From: Cetobacterium sp. 2A
Lineage (GTDB): Bacteria; Fusobacteriota; Fusobacteriia; Fusobacteriales; Fusobacteriaceae
Direction: 5' to 3'
DNA: 64,000 nt
NCBI RefSeq assembly: GCF_014250685.1
Contig: NZ_JACFAJ010000006.1
Coordinates: 186,001 to 250,000, forward strand
Below the pieces are notes generated by a model. The model saw nothing but the letters and a program-made list of their open reading frames with translations. It was not told the DNA's origin and did no database searches. Positions 34,088-41,360 of the stretch are shown here, one piece after another. Each line of letters begins with the position of its first letter. Position 1 is the first letter of the stretch. Both the position numbers and the translations under genes were made by a program.

Positions 34088-34116
34088 GATTATCATTTGC
34101 TATCGTTACGATTATC
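34088..34116. promoter_or_regulatory. Candidate regulator site in the pta leader
   Basis: GATTATC occurs at 34088-34094 and 34110-34116, 22 bases apart (two helical turns), and an 11-base palindrome ATCGTTACGAT lies at 34102-34112. All fall between the predicted start of transcription and the pta ribosome site. Confidence 0.35.
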
Positions 34117-34148
34117 TTTTAAACATTTTTTTGATTTCATTTAAATAT

Positions 34149-34177
34149 ATCTTAACAAATTTTAAATATATTTACAA
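34149..34177 (-). promoter_or_regulatory. Candidate promoter of pta
   Basis: On the minus strand, TTGTAA (34172-34177) and TAAGAT (34149-34154) with a 17-base spacer, just past the ftsY stop codon. Confidence 0.5.
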
Positions 34178-34193
34178 ATACTTTTCATATTTT

Positions 34194-35372
34194 TTAATCA
34201 AATATTGCCGAAATATATTCTTTTGCATTGAATTGTCTTAAATCGTTAATCCCTTCACCAACTCCAATAAATTTAATTGGCTTCTTTATCTCTTCAGAAA
34301 TACTAAATAAAATTCCACCTTTTGCTGTTCCATCAAGTTTAGTAACTACAAATCCTGATAAATTTGTAACCTCATTAAATACTCTCGCTTGAATCAATCC
34401 ATTTTGTCCTGTTGTCCCATCTAAAACTAGAATAGTTTCATAAGTTTGATCTCCTAGTTTCTTTTTAATTATATTGTTAATTTTTTCCAATTCTTTCATT
34501 AAATTATTCTTATTATGTAATCTTCCTGCTGTATCAATTATAACCACATCAGCTTTTTTACGCTCTCCTACTAATAAAGTATCAAAAACAACTGCGCCTG
34601 GATCAGACCCTTGTGACTGCTTAACTATTTCTGCTCCAGATCTTGTAGCCCACTCTTCTAACTGCTCAATTGCGGCTGCTCTAAATGTATCCGCTGCCCC
34701 AATTACTACTTTTTTTCCTTCTTTTGTCAACTTGGATGCCATTTTACCAATTGTTGTTGTTTTTCCAACCCCATTTACACCAACTACTAAAATAACATTC
34801 ATTTTTCCACTTTCTATCTTCAATTCAGTATTTTCTTCTATTAGATATCTTTCCATAACATCTTTTAAAACTAAGTAAACTTGACTTGGATCTTTAATCC
34901 CTCTAACTTTAACTTCTGCTTCTAAATCTTTTACTATTTTTGCAGTCATATCCATTCCTATATCTGACTGGATTAAAATATCTTCTAACTCTTCATACAT
35001 CTCTTCATCTATGATACTTCTTCCCGTGAATACCTTCTTTAATTTTCCAAAAAATCCATCTCTAGTTTTTGAAAGCTTTTCTTTTAGAGATGCAAAAAAA
35101 CCTACCTTTTTTTCTTCCAACTTCTCCTCTTTTTCTTCTGTTACTTTTTCTTCTTTTATATCCTCTTTTACATTTCCTAATTCAACATCTTGGAGCTCTT
35201 CCAATTTCTCAGAAATTGTTTTGTCTTTATCTACTAAAATTTCTTCTCTTGTTTCTTCTTTTTCAACACTTTTATCAATAACTTTACTCAATGCATTTAT
35301 TAGCTTATCTGAATCATCCTCTTTAATATCTTCTGATTTCTTTTTTCCAAATATTCTGCTAAAAAAACTCAT
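34194..35372 (-). CDS. ftsY: Signal recognition particle receptor FtsY
   Basis: The GTPase that docks SRP-ribosome complexes at the inner membrane. The 392-residue protein has a Glu/Lys-rich acidic region to about residue 90 (repeated EEK, EDIKEE), then the helical N domain. The G domain follows with GVNGVGKTTTIGKMA, DTFRAAAIEQL, DTAGRLHNK and TKLDGTAKGG. The start has TAGGAGGG upstream. It is a single gene between the pta promoter and the terminator at 35.4 kb. Confidence 0.97.
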   Translation of the reverse strand: MSFFSRIFGKKKSEDIKEDDSDKLINALSKVIDKSVEKEETREEILVDKDKTISEKLEELQDVELGNVKEDIKEEKVTEEKEEKLEEKKVGFFASLKEKLSKTRDGFFGKLKKVFTGRSIIDEEMYEELEDILIQSDIGMDMTAKIVKDLEAEVKVRGIKDPSQVYLVLKDVMERYLIEENTELKIESGKMNVILVVGVNGVGKTTTIGKMASKLTKEGKKVVIGAADTFRAAAIEQLEEWATRSGAEIVKQSQGSDPGAVVFDTLLVGERKKADVVIIDTAGRLHNKNNLMKELEKINNIIKKKLGDQTYETILVLDGTTGQNGLIQARVFNEVTNLSGFVVTKLDGTAKGGILFSISEEIKKPIKFIGVGEGINDLRQFNAKEYISAIFD

Positions 35373-35433
35373 ATTCCCTCCTAATAATTCTCTTTATAAA
35401 AAATACTACCACATTTATTTATTCTTTTGAAGT

Positions 35434-35460
35434 AAAAAAACCTAGAAAAATTTTTCTAGG
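35434..35460 (-). terminator. Terminator of the trmFO-to-FAD dehydrogenase operon
   Basis: A perfect ten-base-pair stem (35441-35450 with 35451-35460) followed on the minus strand by seven T residues, 14 bases past the stop codon. Confidence 0.85.
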
Positions 35461-35473
35461 TTTTATTTTTAGC

Positions 35474-36865
35474 TTATTTCTCTACAATATGTCTTACAGC
35501 TAGTATGCCCATTACAGCAGCAATGTTTAATCCACTACCATACCCTGAACTATCTCCAGTAGCATAAAGACCTTTTATATTTGTTTCCATATTCTTATCT
35601 ATCTCTATTCTTGTACTTCTAAATTTAATTTCTGGGAAGTATAATAATAAGTCACTAGATGCAAATCCAGGAGTTATTTTATCATGAACTTCAATAAATT
35701 CTATTATATTATCTAAAATTCTTTTTGGACAAGCTAACGATATATCTCCTGCTACATAATCTTCAGTAGTAGGTACTATATTAAGTCTTGCAAGTCTCTC
35801 CTCTGTAGACCTTCTTCCAGCCTTTAAATCTCCATATGATTGCATTAGAATTTTTCCGCCTGTAAGCATTGCTGACATCTTAGCAATAGCTGTTGCATAC
35901 TCAAAAGGTTGGTTAAATGGTTCTGTAAATGTTTTTGTACAAAGTAGTGCCAAGTTTGTATTAGTAGATTTTTTATCTTTATAAGCATGACCATTTGCTA
36001 AAACAACGTCATCTCCATGCTTTTCAGCAGCTATAAATCCACTTGGATTACTACAGAATGTTCTCATTCTATCTTTATATTTTTGTGTATAATAAATCAT
36101 TTTTGCTTCGTAGAAATTTTCATTTATATCTTTCATAACGATATCAGGAATTTCAACTCTTACTCCAACGTCTACCGCTCCAGTCTCATAGTTAACACCA
36201 TGTTTTTGGCATATATCCATAAGCTTTTTAGCACCACTTCTACCCATACCAATAACTACATTTGAGCTGTAATAAATTTCTTCTTTTCCTTTATGAGAAA
36301 CTACTACCCCTTCAATCGCACCATTTTCAATGATTAATTCTTCAGCTTCTCTTTCAGTTGCAAATTCAACTCCCTTTTCAAGAAGATAATTAACAAGCTT
36401 TGTATAAAGCTCTCTTGAACCATCAGTTCCAAGATGCATAGTTGGTGTATCTACCAGTTGAACATTAGTTTCAATACATCTCTTTTTTATATCCAACATA
36501 AATTGATTGTACTCAAGTCCTGTTGGTTTTTCATCAAATCCAAACTCTTTATATATGTCTGCAACATATTTTATAGTATCATTTACTATTGCTTTTCCAG
36601 TTACTACGTGTACATCTCCACCAACTCTATAATCCATATTGAATTTTGAATCAGAGAAAGCTCCAGCTCCACTCACACCAAATATAATTGCGCAAGTAGG
36701 ACACTTTACACACCATCCTAGTTTTTCTTTAGGACAAACTCTTTGTGTTAACATTCTACCTTTATCTATAACTAATATTTTTAAATCCTCGTTTTTTTTG
36801 ATGGCTTCATAAGCTCCAAATATACCGGCTTGTCCCCCACCTAAAAATATAACATCATACTTCAT
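35474..36865 (-). CDS. FAD-dependent dehydrogenase of the COG2509 type
   Basis: A 463-residue flavoprotein: N-terminal FAD-binding GGGQAGIFGAYEA, a cysteine-rich insert RVCPKEKLGWCVKCPTC at about 44-60, a second dinucleotide-type motif VIGMGRSG, and a C-terminal GLYATGDSSGYGSGLNIAA FAD closure. COG2509 proteins are uncharacterised dehydrogenases; the Cys cluster could bind a metal or Fe-S centre. AGGAGG precedes the ATG. It is 51 bases behind the pseudopilin-like gene and may have its own promoter. The substrate is unknown. Confidence 0.82.
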   Translation of the reverse strand: MKYDVIFLGGGQAGIFGAYEAIKKNEDLKILVIDKGRMLTQRVCPKEKLGWCVKCPTCAIIFGVSGAGAFSDSKFNMDYRVGGDVHVVTGKAIVNDTIKYVADIYKEFGFDEKPTGLEYNQFMLDIKKRCIETNVQLVDTPTMHLGTDGSRELYTKLVNYLLEKGVEFATEREAEELIIENGAIEGVVVSHKGKEEIYYSSNVVIGMGRSGAKKLMDICQKHGVNYETGAVDVGVRVEIPDIVMKDINENFYEAKMIYYTQKYKDRMRTFCSNPSGFIAAEKHGDDVVLANGHAYKDKKSTNTNLALLCTKTFTEPFNQPFEYATAIAKMSAMLTGGKILMQSYGDLKAGRRSTEERLARLNIVPTTEDYVAGDISLACPKRILDNIIEFIEVHDKITPGFASSDLLLYFPEIKFRSTRIEIDKNMETNIKGLYATGDSSGYGSGLNIAAVMGILAVRHIVEK

Positions 36866-36916
36866 GAGTTTCCTCCTAATTATTTTGCAATTTTGACAGG
36901 GTATTGTATCATACTT

Positions 36917-37393
36917 TTACTGTTGTTTCCAATTTATCTTTTGAGGAAATAAATCATCTGGAAGATTCAAATGTATTTCACCTGTTCTTCCTGAGAAATT
37001 ATAATTCCATCCACCAGTATCTGTTGATAAATTAAAATCATTCAAATCATATACTTCATTTGAACTCTTCACATCTCCATTTTCGATAGTTTTAGGAATA
37101 GAATTTTTTCCATAGATTTTCGAAAAAGAAATCACTTCTCCTTTTTCATTTTTAAAATCTAAAGTTTCTAAATTATCTTTTGCTCCAAACCTTGTCAACT
37201 CAGGATATTCACCTGTTTTTTGATAATATATCTCCAAAGCAACTCTCAAATCTACTAACTCTTTTTGGATATTTTCAACTTTTGCTGCATCTCTTAAATC
37301 ATTTATCCATACAATTGACATATACCCAAATCCAAAGATTGAACCAATTATTACAATTATTTCTAGAATTTTTAATTTGAAGTTTTTTTCCAT
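36917..37393 (-). CDS. Pseudopilin-like membrane-anchored protein of unknown function
   Basis: A 158-residue protein. A hydrophobic N-terminal helix (LEIIVIIGSIFGFGYMSIVWI) is followed by an amphipathic helix (ELVDLRVALEIYYQKTGEYPELT) and a C-terminal TGGWNYNFSGRTGEIHLNL segment. The same order occurs in GspG/type IV pseudopilins, including the Glu at the start of the hydrophobic stretch. The Gly-Phe prepilin peptidase site is absent, and no secretion genes are nearby. It may be a derived pseudopilin anchored by its uncleaved helix. It lies between yqeH and the FAD dehydrogenase. Confidence 0.6.
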   Translation of the reverse strand: MEKNFKLKILEIIVIIGSIFGFGYMSIVWINDLRDAAKVENIQKELVDLRVALEIYYQKTGEYPELTRFGAKDNLETLDFKNEKGEVISFSKIYGKNSIPKTIENGDVKSSNEVYDLNDFNLSTDTGGWNYNFSGRTGEIHLNLPDDLFPQKINWKQQ

Positions 37394-37406
37394 TCTTTGC
37401 CTCTTT

Positions 37407-38516
37407 TTATCTCTTTGGCTTTATAAATGCGTCTCTTATTAAGATTTCTCCATATTCTGGATATGTAACTTCTAAAACTAAAGGTCCTCTTTTTACAGAT
37501 AACCATCCAAGACCCTTGAATACAAGTTCTTCCCCAGTTTCTACAACAAACTCTTCTGTTACCATCTTATTTTTGTTGTAGTCATCTTTACAAGCGCTAC
37601 ATGGAGGATTTACTAGATCATCTCTTGTTAATAACTCTTCTGCTCTTTCTAAGTTAGTTTCATGGAAAGTAACTTCTTTTGCTGCATAAAGAGAGAATAT
37701 TGGTTTTAACTCATCTTCATTCATAACTCTCATTTTTATCATTCCACCAAGCAGTATAACTCTATCTTTAGAAACTTTATAAGTTTTTCTTGAAATTTCG
37801 TTTGCTGGAATAATCTTTTGATTACACTCATGACATACTAAATCTGAGAATCTTCCTTCAGGTATAAGTCCAGGAGTATCTATTAATGTTATATTTGTAT
37901 GAGGTATATTAGTCTTTATACTTTTTAATGTAGTTCCAGGGAATTTTGATACCGTAACTCTTTTAGCTCCAATAAGTCTATTTATAATACTTGATTTACC
38001 AACGTTAGTTACTCCAAGAACTAAAGCTGTAACTCCTTCTGGATAAAAATGTCTGATTTTTTTAAATATTCCATTTATTCCATATCCATTTTTAGTACTT
38101 ACTATGGCAACATCAAGAGGTGCTACCCCTTCTTCACCTAATCTTTTCTTTACCCAATCTGCAACCTCTGACGGATGCTTCTCATCTGGTATCAAGTCCA
38201 ATTTATTTATAACAACTATAGAATCCATTTCTCTTAGGATATCTAATATTTCATCATCAAACGATCCTTCAAAATCAATTATATCAAAAACTGGTATAGC
38301 AACTTGGGCCTCATTAATACTTTTTTTAACCTCTAATCTATAGTCATCTCTAGTCATTTTAACTGGAATATATTGTCCATAATTTTTTATTTTAAAACAT
38401 CTTTGACATAATAACTCTTTAGAATCAGAACTTAAAACCGACTCTGGTAAATATCCATTTTTATTTGAATTAGAACCTTGAAGTTCTATTCCACATCCTA
38501 CACATTTCTTTATCAT
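37407..38516 (-). CDS. yqeH: Ribosome biogenesis GTPase YqeH
   Basis: A circularly permuted GTPase needed for 30S subunit assembly in Bacillus. The 369-residue protein starts with a zinc finger (CVGCGIELQ then CQRCFKIK). The GTPase motifs come in permuted order: NKLD (G4) near 104, then GVTNVGKSSIINRL (G1) near 168, then DTPG (G3) near 212. A C-terminal domain has another Cys pair (HECNQK and CSAC). AAGGAGAG precedes the ATG. It occupies the place where hslU usually follows hslV. Confidence 0.95.
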   Translation of the reverse strand: MIKKCVGCGIELQGSNSNKNGYLPESVLSSDSKELLCQRCFKIKNYGQYIPVKMTRDDYRLEVKKSINEAQVAIPVFDIIDFEGSFDDEILDILREMDSIVVINKLDLIPDEKHPSEVADWVKKRLGEEGVAPLDVAIVSTKNGYGINGIFKKIRHFYPEGVTALVLGVTNVGKSSIINRLIGAKRVTVSKFPGTTLKSIKTNIPHTNITLIDTPGLIPEGRFSDLVCHECNQKIIPANEISRKTYKVSKDRVILLGGMIKMRVMNEDELKPIFSLYAAKEVTFHETNLERAEELLTRDDLVNPPCSACKDDYNKNKMVTEEFVVETGEELVFKGLGWLSVKRGPLVLEVTYPEYGEILIRDAFIKPKR

Positions 38517-38531
38517 AAACTCTCCTTATTT

Positions 38532-39065
38532 TTATAAAGTTTCAACTGAAATCTTTAAATTTGTATATATACATATTTCTCCTGCAACGCCCATTGCAGC
38601 AACAGCTATCTCTGATGCGCTCATACTTGTGTACTCTAAAAGAGCTTTTCCTGCAGAGTAAGCGTATGTTCCACCGCTTCCAATTGCAGCTATTCCCTCT
38701 TCAACTTCTATTACATCTCCATTTCCTGATAGTAATAGCATTATATTTTTATCTGCTACCAATAGCATAGCTTCTAAAAATCTTAGAGCTTTATCATTTC
38801 TCCACTCTTTTGCAAGCTCTACTGAAGCCTTTTTAAGGTTTCCACCAAACTCATCTAACTTATTTTCAAATTTCTCAAAAAGAGCTAAAGCGTCTGCTGC
38901 ACCACCTGCAAAACCAGCAACAATATTATAATTTGGTATTTTTCTTATTTTTCTTGCTGTATTTTTAAATACAGTATCTCCAAACGTAACTTGTCCATCT
39001 CCTGCTATTGCCACTTCATTGTTTCTTCTAACGGCAATAATAGTTGTCGCTCTCATTCTTTCCAT
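38532..39065 (-). CDS. hslV: ATP-dependent protease peptidase subunit HslV (ClpQ)
   Basis: The threonine-peptidase core of the HslUV protease, related to proteasome beta subunits. The 177-residue protein begins MERMRATTIIAVRR; removal of the short propeptide would expose Thr as the nucleophile. Conserved features are AGDGQVTFGDTVFK, VAGFAGGAADALALFEKFE, LLLSGNGDVIE and AIGSGGTYA. It needs the HslU unfoldase for activity, yet no hslU follows or exists in this window. It lies 13 bases behind the xer-like gene. Confidence 0.95.
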   Translation of the reverse strand: MERMRATTIIAVRRNNEVAIAGDGQVTFGDTVFKNTARKIRKIPNYNIVAGFAGGAADALALFEKFENKLDEFGGNLKKASVELAKEWRNDKALRFLEAMLLVADKNIMLLLSGNGDVIEVEEGIAAIGSGGTYAYSAGKALLEYTSMSASEIAVAAMGVAGEICIYTNLKISVETL

Positions 39066-39078
39066 AGCATCCTTCTTT

Positions 39079-39966
39079 CTATCTAAAATTATTAATCACT
39101 ATAGGCTTTTTTATCGCCTCTTGATATATTTTAGTACTCTCAATTGTAGAATGTCCCATTAGTTCTTTTACGAAGTTTATATTCATACCATGAAGGAGCA
39201 TGTGAGCTCCAAAAGTATGTCTAAAACTATATGGACTAATTTCTCTAGTTATTCCAGCTCTCTCAGCATATCTATCTATAAGTCTTCTTAAAGAACGATC
39301 ACTTATTCTCGTTGCTGAACCATTTACAAATAAAATATCTGGATTATAACGATCCCCATATTTTATTTTTTTTGCTTCAATATATTCTAATAAAAATTTT
39401 CTACTTCTTTCACTGAAGAATACAATTCTATTATTTTTTCCATTATTAACTAAAAACTCTCTTTTTTCTAAATCGAATACTTTTTCACCAAGAGAAAGAA
39501 GTTCATGTGATGTTATTCCTGAGGAGTATAAAAGTTCTAGAATCAATCTATCTCTAAGTCCATTACAAGTCTTTGTTCCTATAACCTCTCTAAGCTTTTG
39601 AATCTCTTCTATACTTAAAATATCTGGAGCAGTTATTTCAAAAGATGGAGAATTTATAACTGTTGTAGGATCTTTTTTTATAGCTTCATTCTCTCTCAAA
39701 TATTTAAAAAATACTCTCAGCGATGAAATTTTCCTATTCATAGATCTTTTTCCAACAGTTTCTTTTTGAAGTTCCATCATAAATTCCCTAATACTTAAAG
39801 GAGTTATGTCATCTATTTTTTCAATATCTTTATTTCTATCCACATAATTTTTAAGTTGCTCCAAATCTTTCTTCAAACATTTTATTGTATTTGGTTTTTT
39901 TCCTCTTCCAAATTCAGAATAATAAATAAACTCTTTTATGTATATTTCTAAATTAGATATCTCCAA
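39079..39966 (-). CDS. Tyrosine recombinase, XerC/XerD-like, with substituted active-site residues
   Basis: A 295-residue protein with an N-terminal SAM-like core-binding domain (about 1-95) and a C-terminal catalytic domain. By alignment to the Xer pattern, the box I Arg (normally GLRxSE) is Thr152 in GITSHE, and the His of HxxR is Tyr246 in SPYSFRH. Lys177, Arg249, His272 and the nucleophile Tyr281 are present. The start is TTG, nine bases after AGGAGG. Its place, topA-trmFO-here-hslV, is where Bacillus keeps codV/xerC. It may be inactive alone, or work with a partner recombinase; this is inference. Confidence 0.85.
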   Translation of the reverse strand: MEISNLEIYIKEFIYYSEFGRGKKPNTIKCLKKDLEQLKNYVDRNKDIEKIDDITPLSIREFMMELQKETVGKRSMNRKISSLRVFFKYLRENEAIKKDPTTVINSPSFEITAPDILSIEEIQKLREVIGTKTCNGLRDRLILELLYSSGITSHELLSLGEKVFDLEKREFLVNNGKNNRIVFFSERSRKFLLEYIEAKKIKYGDRYNPDILFVNGSATRISDRSLRRLIDRYAERAGITREISPYSFRHTFGAHMLLHGMNINFVKELMGHSTIESTKIYQEAIKKPIVINNFR

Positions 39967-39979
39967 ATTAAAATACCTC

Positions 39980-41296
39980 CTAATTTAAACCTTCTCTTTC
40001 CAACTCTTCTCTTAGATAGTTTAAAGCAATTTCAGAAATTGTGTTATATTTTAACTTCTTGTCTCTAACTCTTTCTTCTAATGATCTAATAACACCAAAA
40101 TTTGGTCCCATAGGTTGGAAATTCTTTTTCTCTTCAGTTATATACTTTATAATTGCACCGATAGAGCTTCTATCGTCAAGTATTAAAGGTTTTTTATCTT
40201 CAAACTTCTTAGCTATATTTATAGCAGCCATAAGCCCTGTTGCAATGGCACAAACATATCCCTCTCCTCCAGTTATTTGACCGGCAAAGAAAATATTATC
40301 ATTTGTTTTTAAATTTAGTGCTGGAGTTAAAAGTTTCGTAGAGTTTATAAAAGTATTTCTATGCATAACACCATATCTTACAAATTCAGCTGATTCAAGA
40401 CCAGGAATTAGTGAAAATACTCTCTTTTGTTCTCCCCACTTCAGGTTAGTTTGAAATCCAACTAAATTATATAATTTCCCATCTTTATCATCTTGTCTTA
40501 ACTGAACAACTGCATGGTCCCATCTTCCTGTTCTTGGATTTGTAAGTCCTTTTGGCTTCAGTGGTCCAAATAATAAAGTTTTTATTCCTCTTTGAGCTAT
40601 TCTTTCAACTGGCATACATGCTTCGAATAACTTTTCTTCCTCAAATTTTTTAAGAGGAGCTCTTTCTGCTGTTATTAGCGCATTGTAGAAAACTTCATAT
40701 TGTTCTTGGTTCATTGGACAGTTTATATACTCTCCTTCTCCTTTATCATAACGAGATTGGAAATAAACTTTTTCCATATCTAAAGATTCTAAAGTAACTA
40801 TTGGTGCCGCAGCATCATAAAAATATAAATATTCATTTTCTGTTATTTTAGCTATATCCTTTGATAAAGATTCTGAAGTTAAAGGACCACTCGCAATTAA
40901 TACTACCGTATCTTTTGGTATCTCTTTTAACTCATCTCTTATTATTTCAATATTTTCCATTTTTTCTAAAGCTTCTGTTGCTCTTCTTGAGAATCCATCT
41001 CTATCAACTGCTAATGCTTGTCCTGCTGGAACTTTTGTTTCATCAGCTATTTTTATCAGAATTGAATCCATCATTCTAAGTTCTTCTTTCATAAGTCCTG
41101 ATGCGTTTCCTAAATGATCTCCCCCGAGTGAGTTACTGCATACTAATTCTGCAAAATCATTAGTTTTATGTGCATCCGTAGTTTGTTTTGGTCTCATCTC
41201 ATATAATTTTACTTTTATTCCTCTTTTTGCTAATTGGTACGCAGCTTCAGTCCCTGCAAGACCAGCTCCTATAACCACAACTTCTTTTTTTATCAT
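39980..41296 (-). CDS. trmFO: Folate-dependent tRNA (uracil-54-C5)-methyltransferase TrmFO
   Basis: Makes ribothymidine at position 54 of tRNA using methylenetetrahydrofolate and FADH2. The 438-residue protein starts with the FAD motif VVIGAGLAGTEAAYQLA, followed by YEMRPKQTTDAHKT and LVCSNSLGG (typical TrmFO), and ends with the GQITGGEGYVCAIATGLMAA closure. ATG 41296 lies after GAGGAG; the longer frame to 41314 lacks a ribosome site. It follows topA, as in Firmicutes, but a terminator separates the two here. Confidence 0.96.
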   Translation of the reverse strand: MIKKEVVVIGAGLAGTEAAYQLAKRGIKVKLYEMRPKQTTDAHKTNDFAELVCSNSLGGDHLGNASGLMKEELRMMDSILIKIADETKVPAGQALAVDRDGFSRRATEALEKMENIEIIRDELKEIPKDTVVLIASGPLTSESLSKDIAKITENEYLYFYDAAAPIVTLESLDMEKVYFQSRYDKGEGEYINCPMNQEQYEVFYNALITAERAPLKKFEEEKLFEACMPVERIAQRGIKTLLFGPLKPKGLTNPRTGRWDHAVVQLRQDDKDGKLYNLVGFQTNLKWGEQKRVFSLIPGLESAEFVRYGVMHRNTFINSTKLLTPALNLKTNDNIFFAGQITGGEGYVCAIATGLMAAINIAKKFEDKKPLILDDRSSIGAIIKYITEEKKNFQPMGPNFGVIRSLEERVRDKKLKYNTISEIALNYLREELEREGLN

Positions 41297-41333
41297 TAAA
41301 GCTCCTCTATACATTCTTTTATTTTTTATAAGT

Positions 41334-41360
41334 GAAAAATCTCGCTCTTAAGAGCGAGTT
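41334..41360 (-). terminator. Terminator of topA
   Basis: CTCGCTCTTAAGAGCGAG (41341-41358) is a near-perfect palindrome, followed on the minus strand by ATTTTT. It starts at the topA stop codon. Confidence 0.75.

Noticed and set aside
34084-34119. Fur box in the pta leader
   Set aside because: GATAATC-like pieces are present, but they do not form the 19-base Fur inverted repeat; kept only as an unnamed repeat.
39079-39966. Phage integrase of a mobile element
   Set aside because: There are no attachment-site repeats, no other phage genes and no composition change; the position matches the conserved codV/xerC locus.
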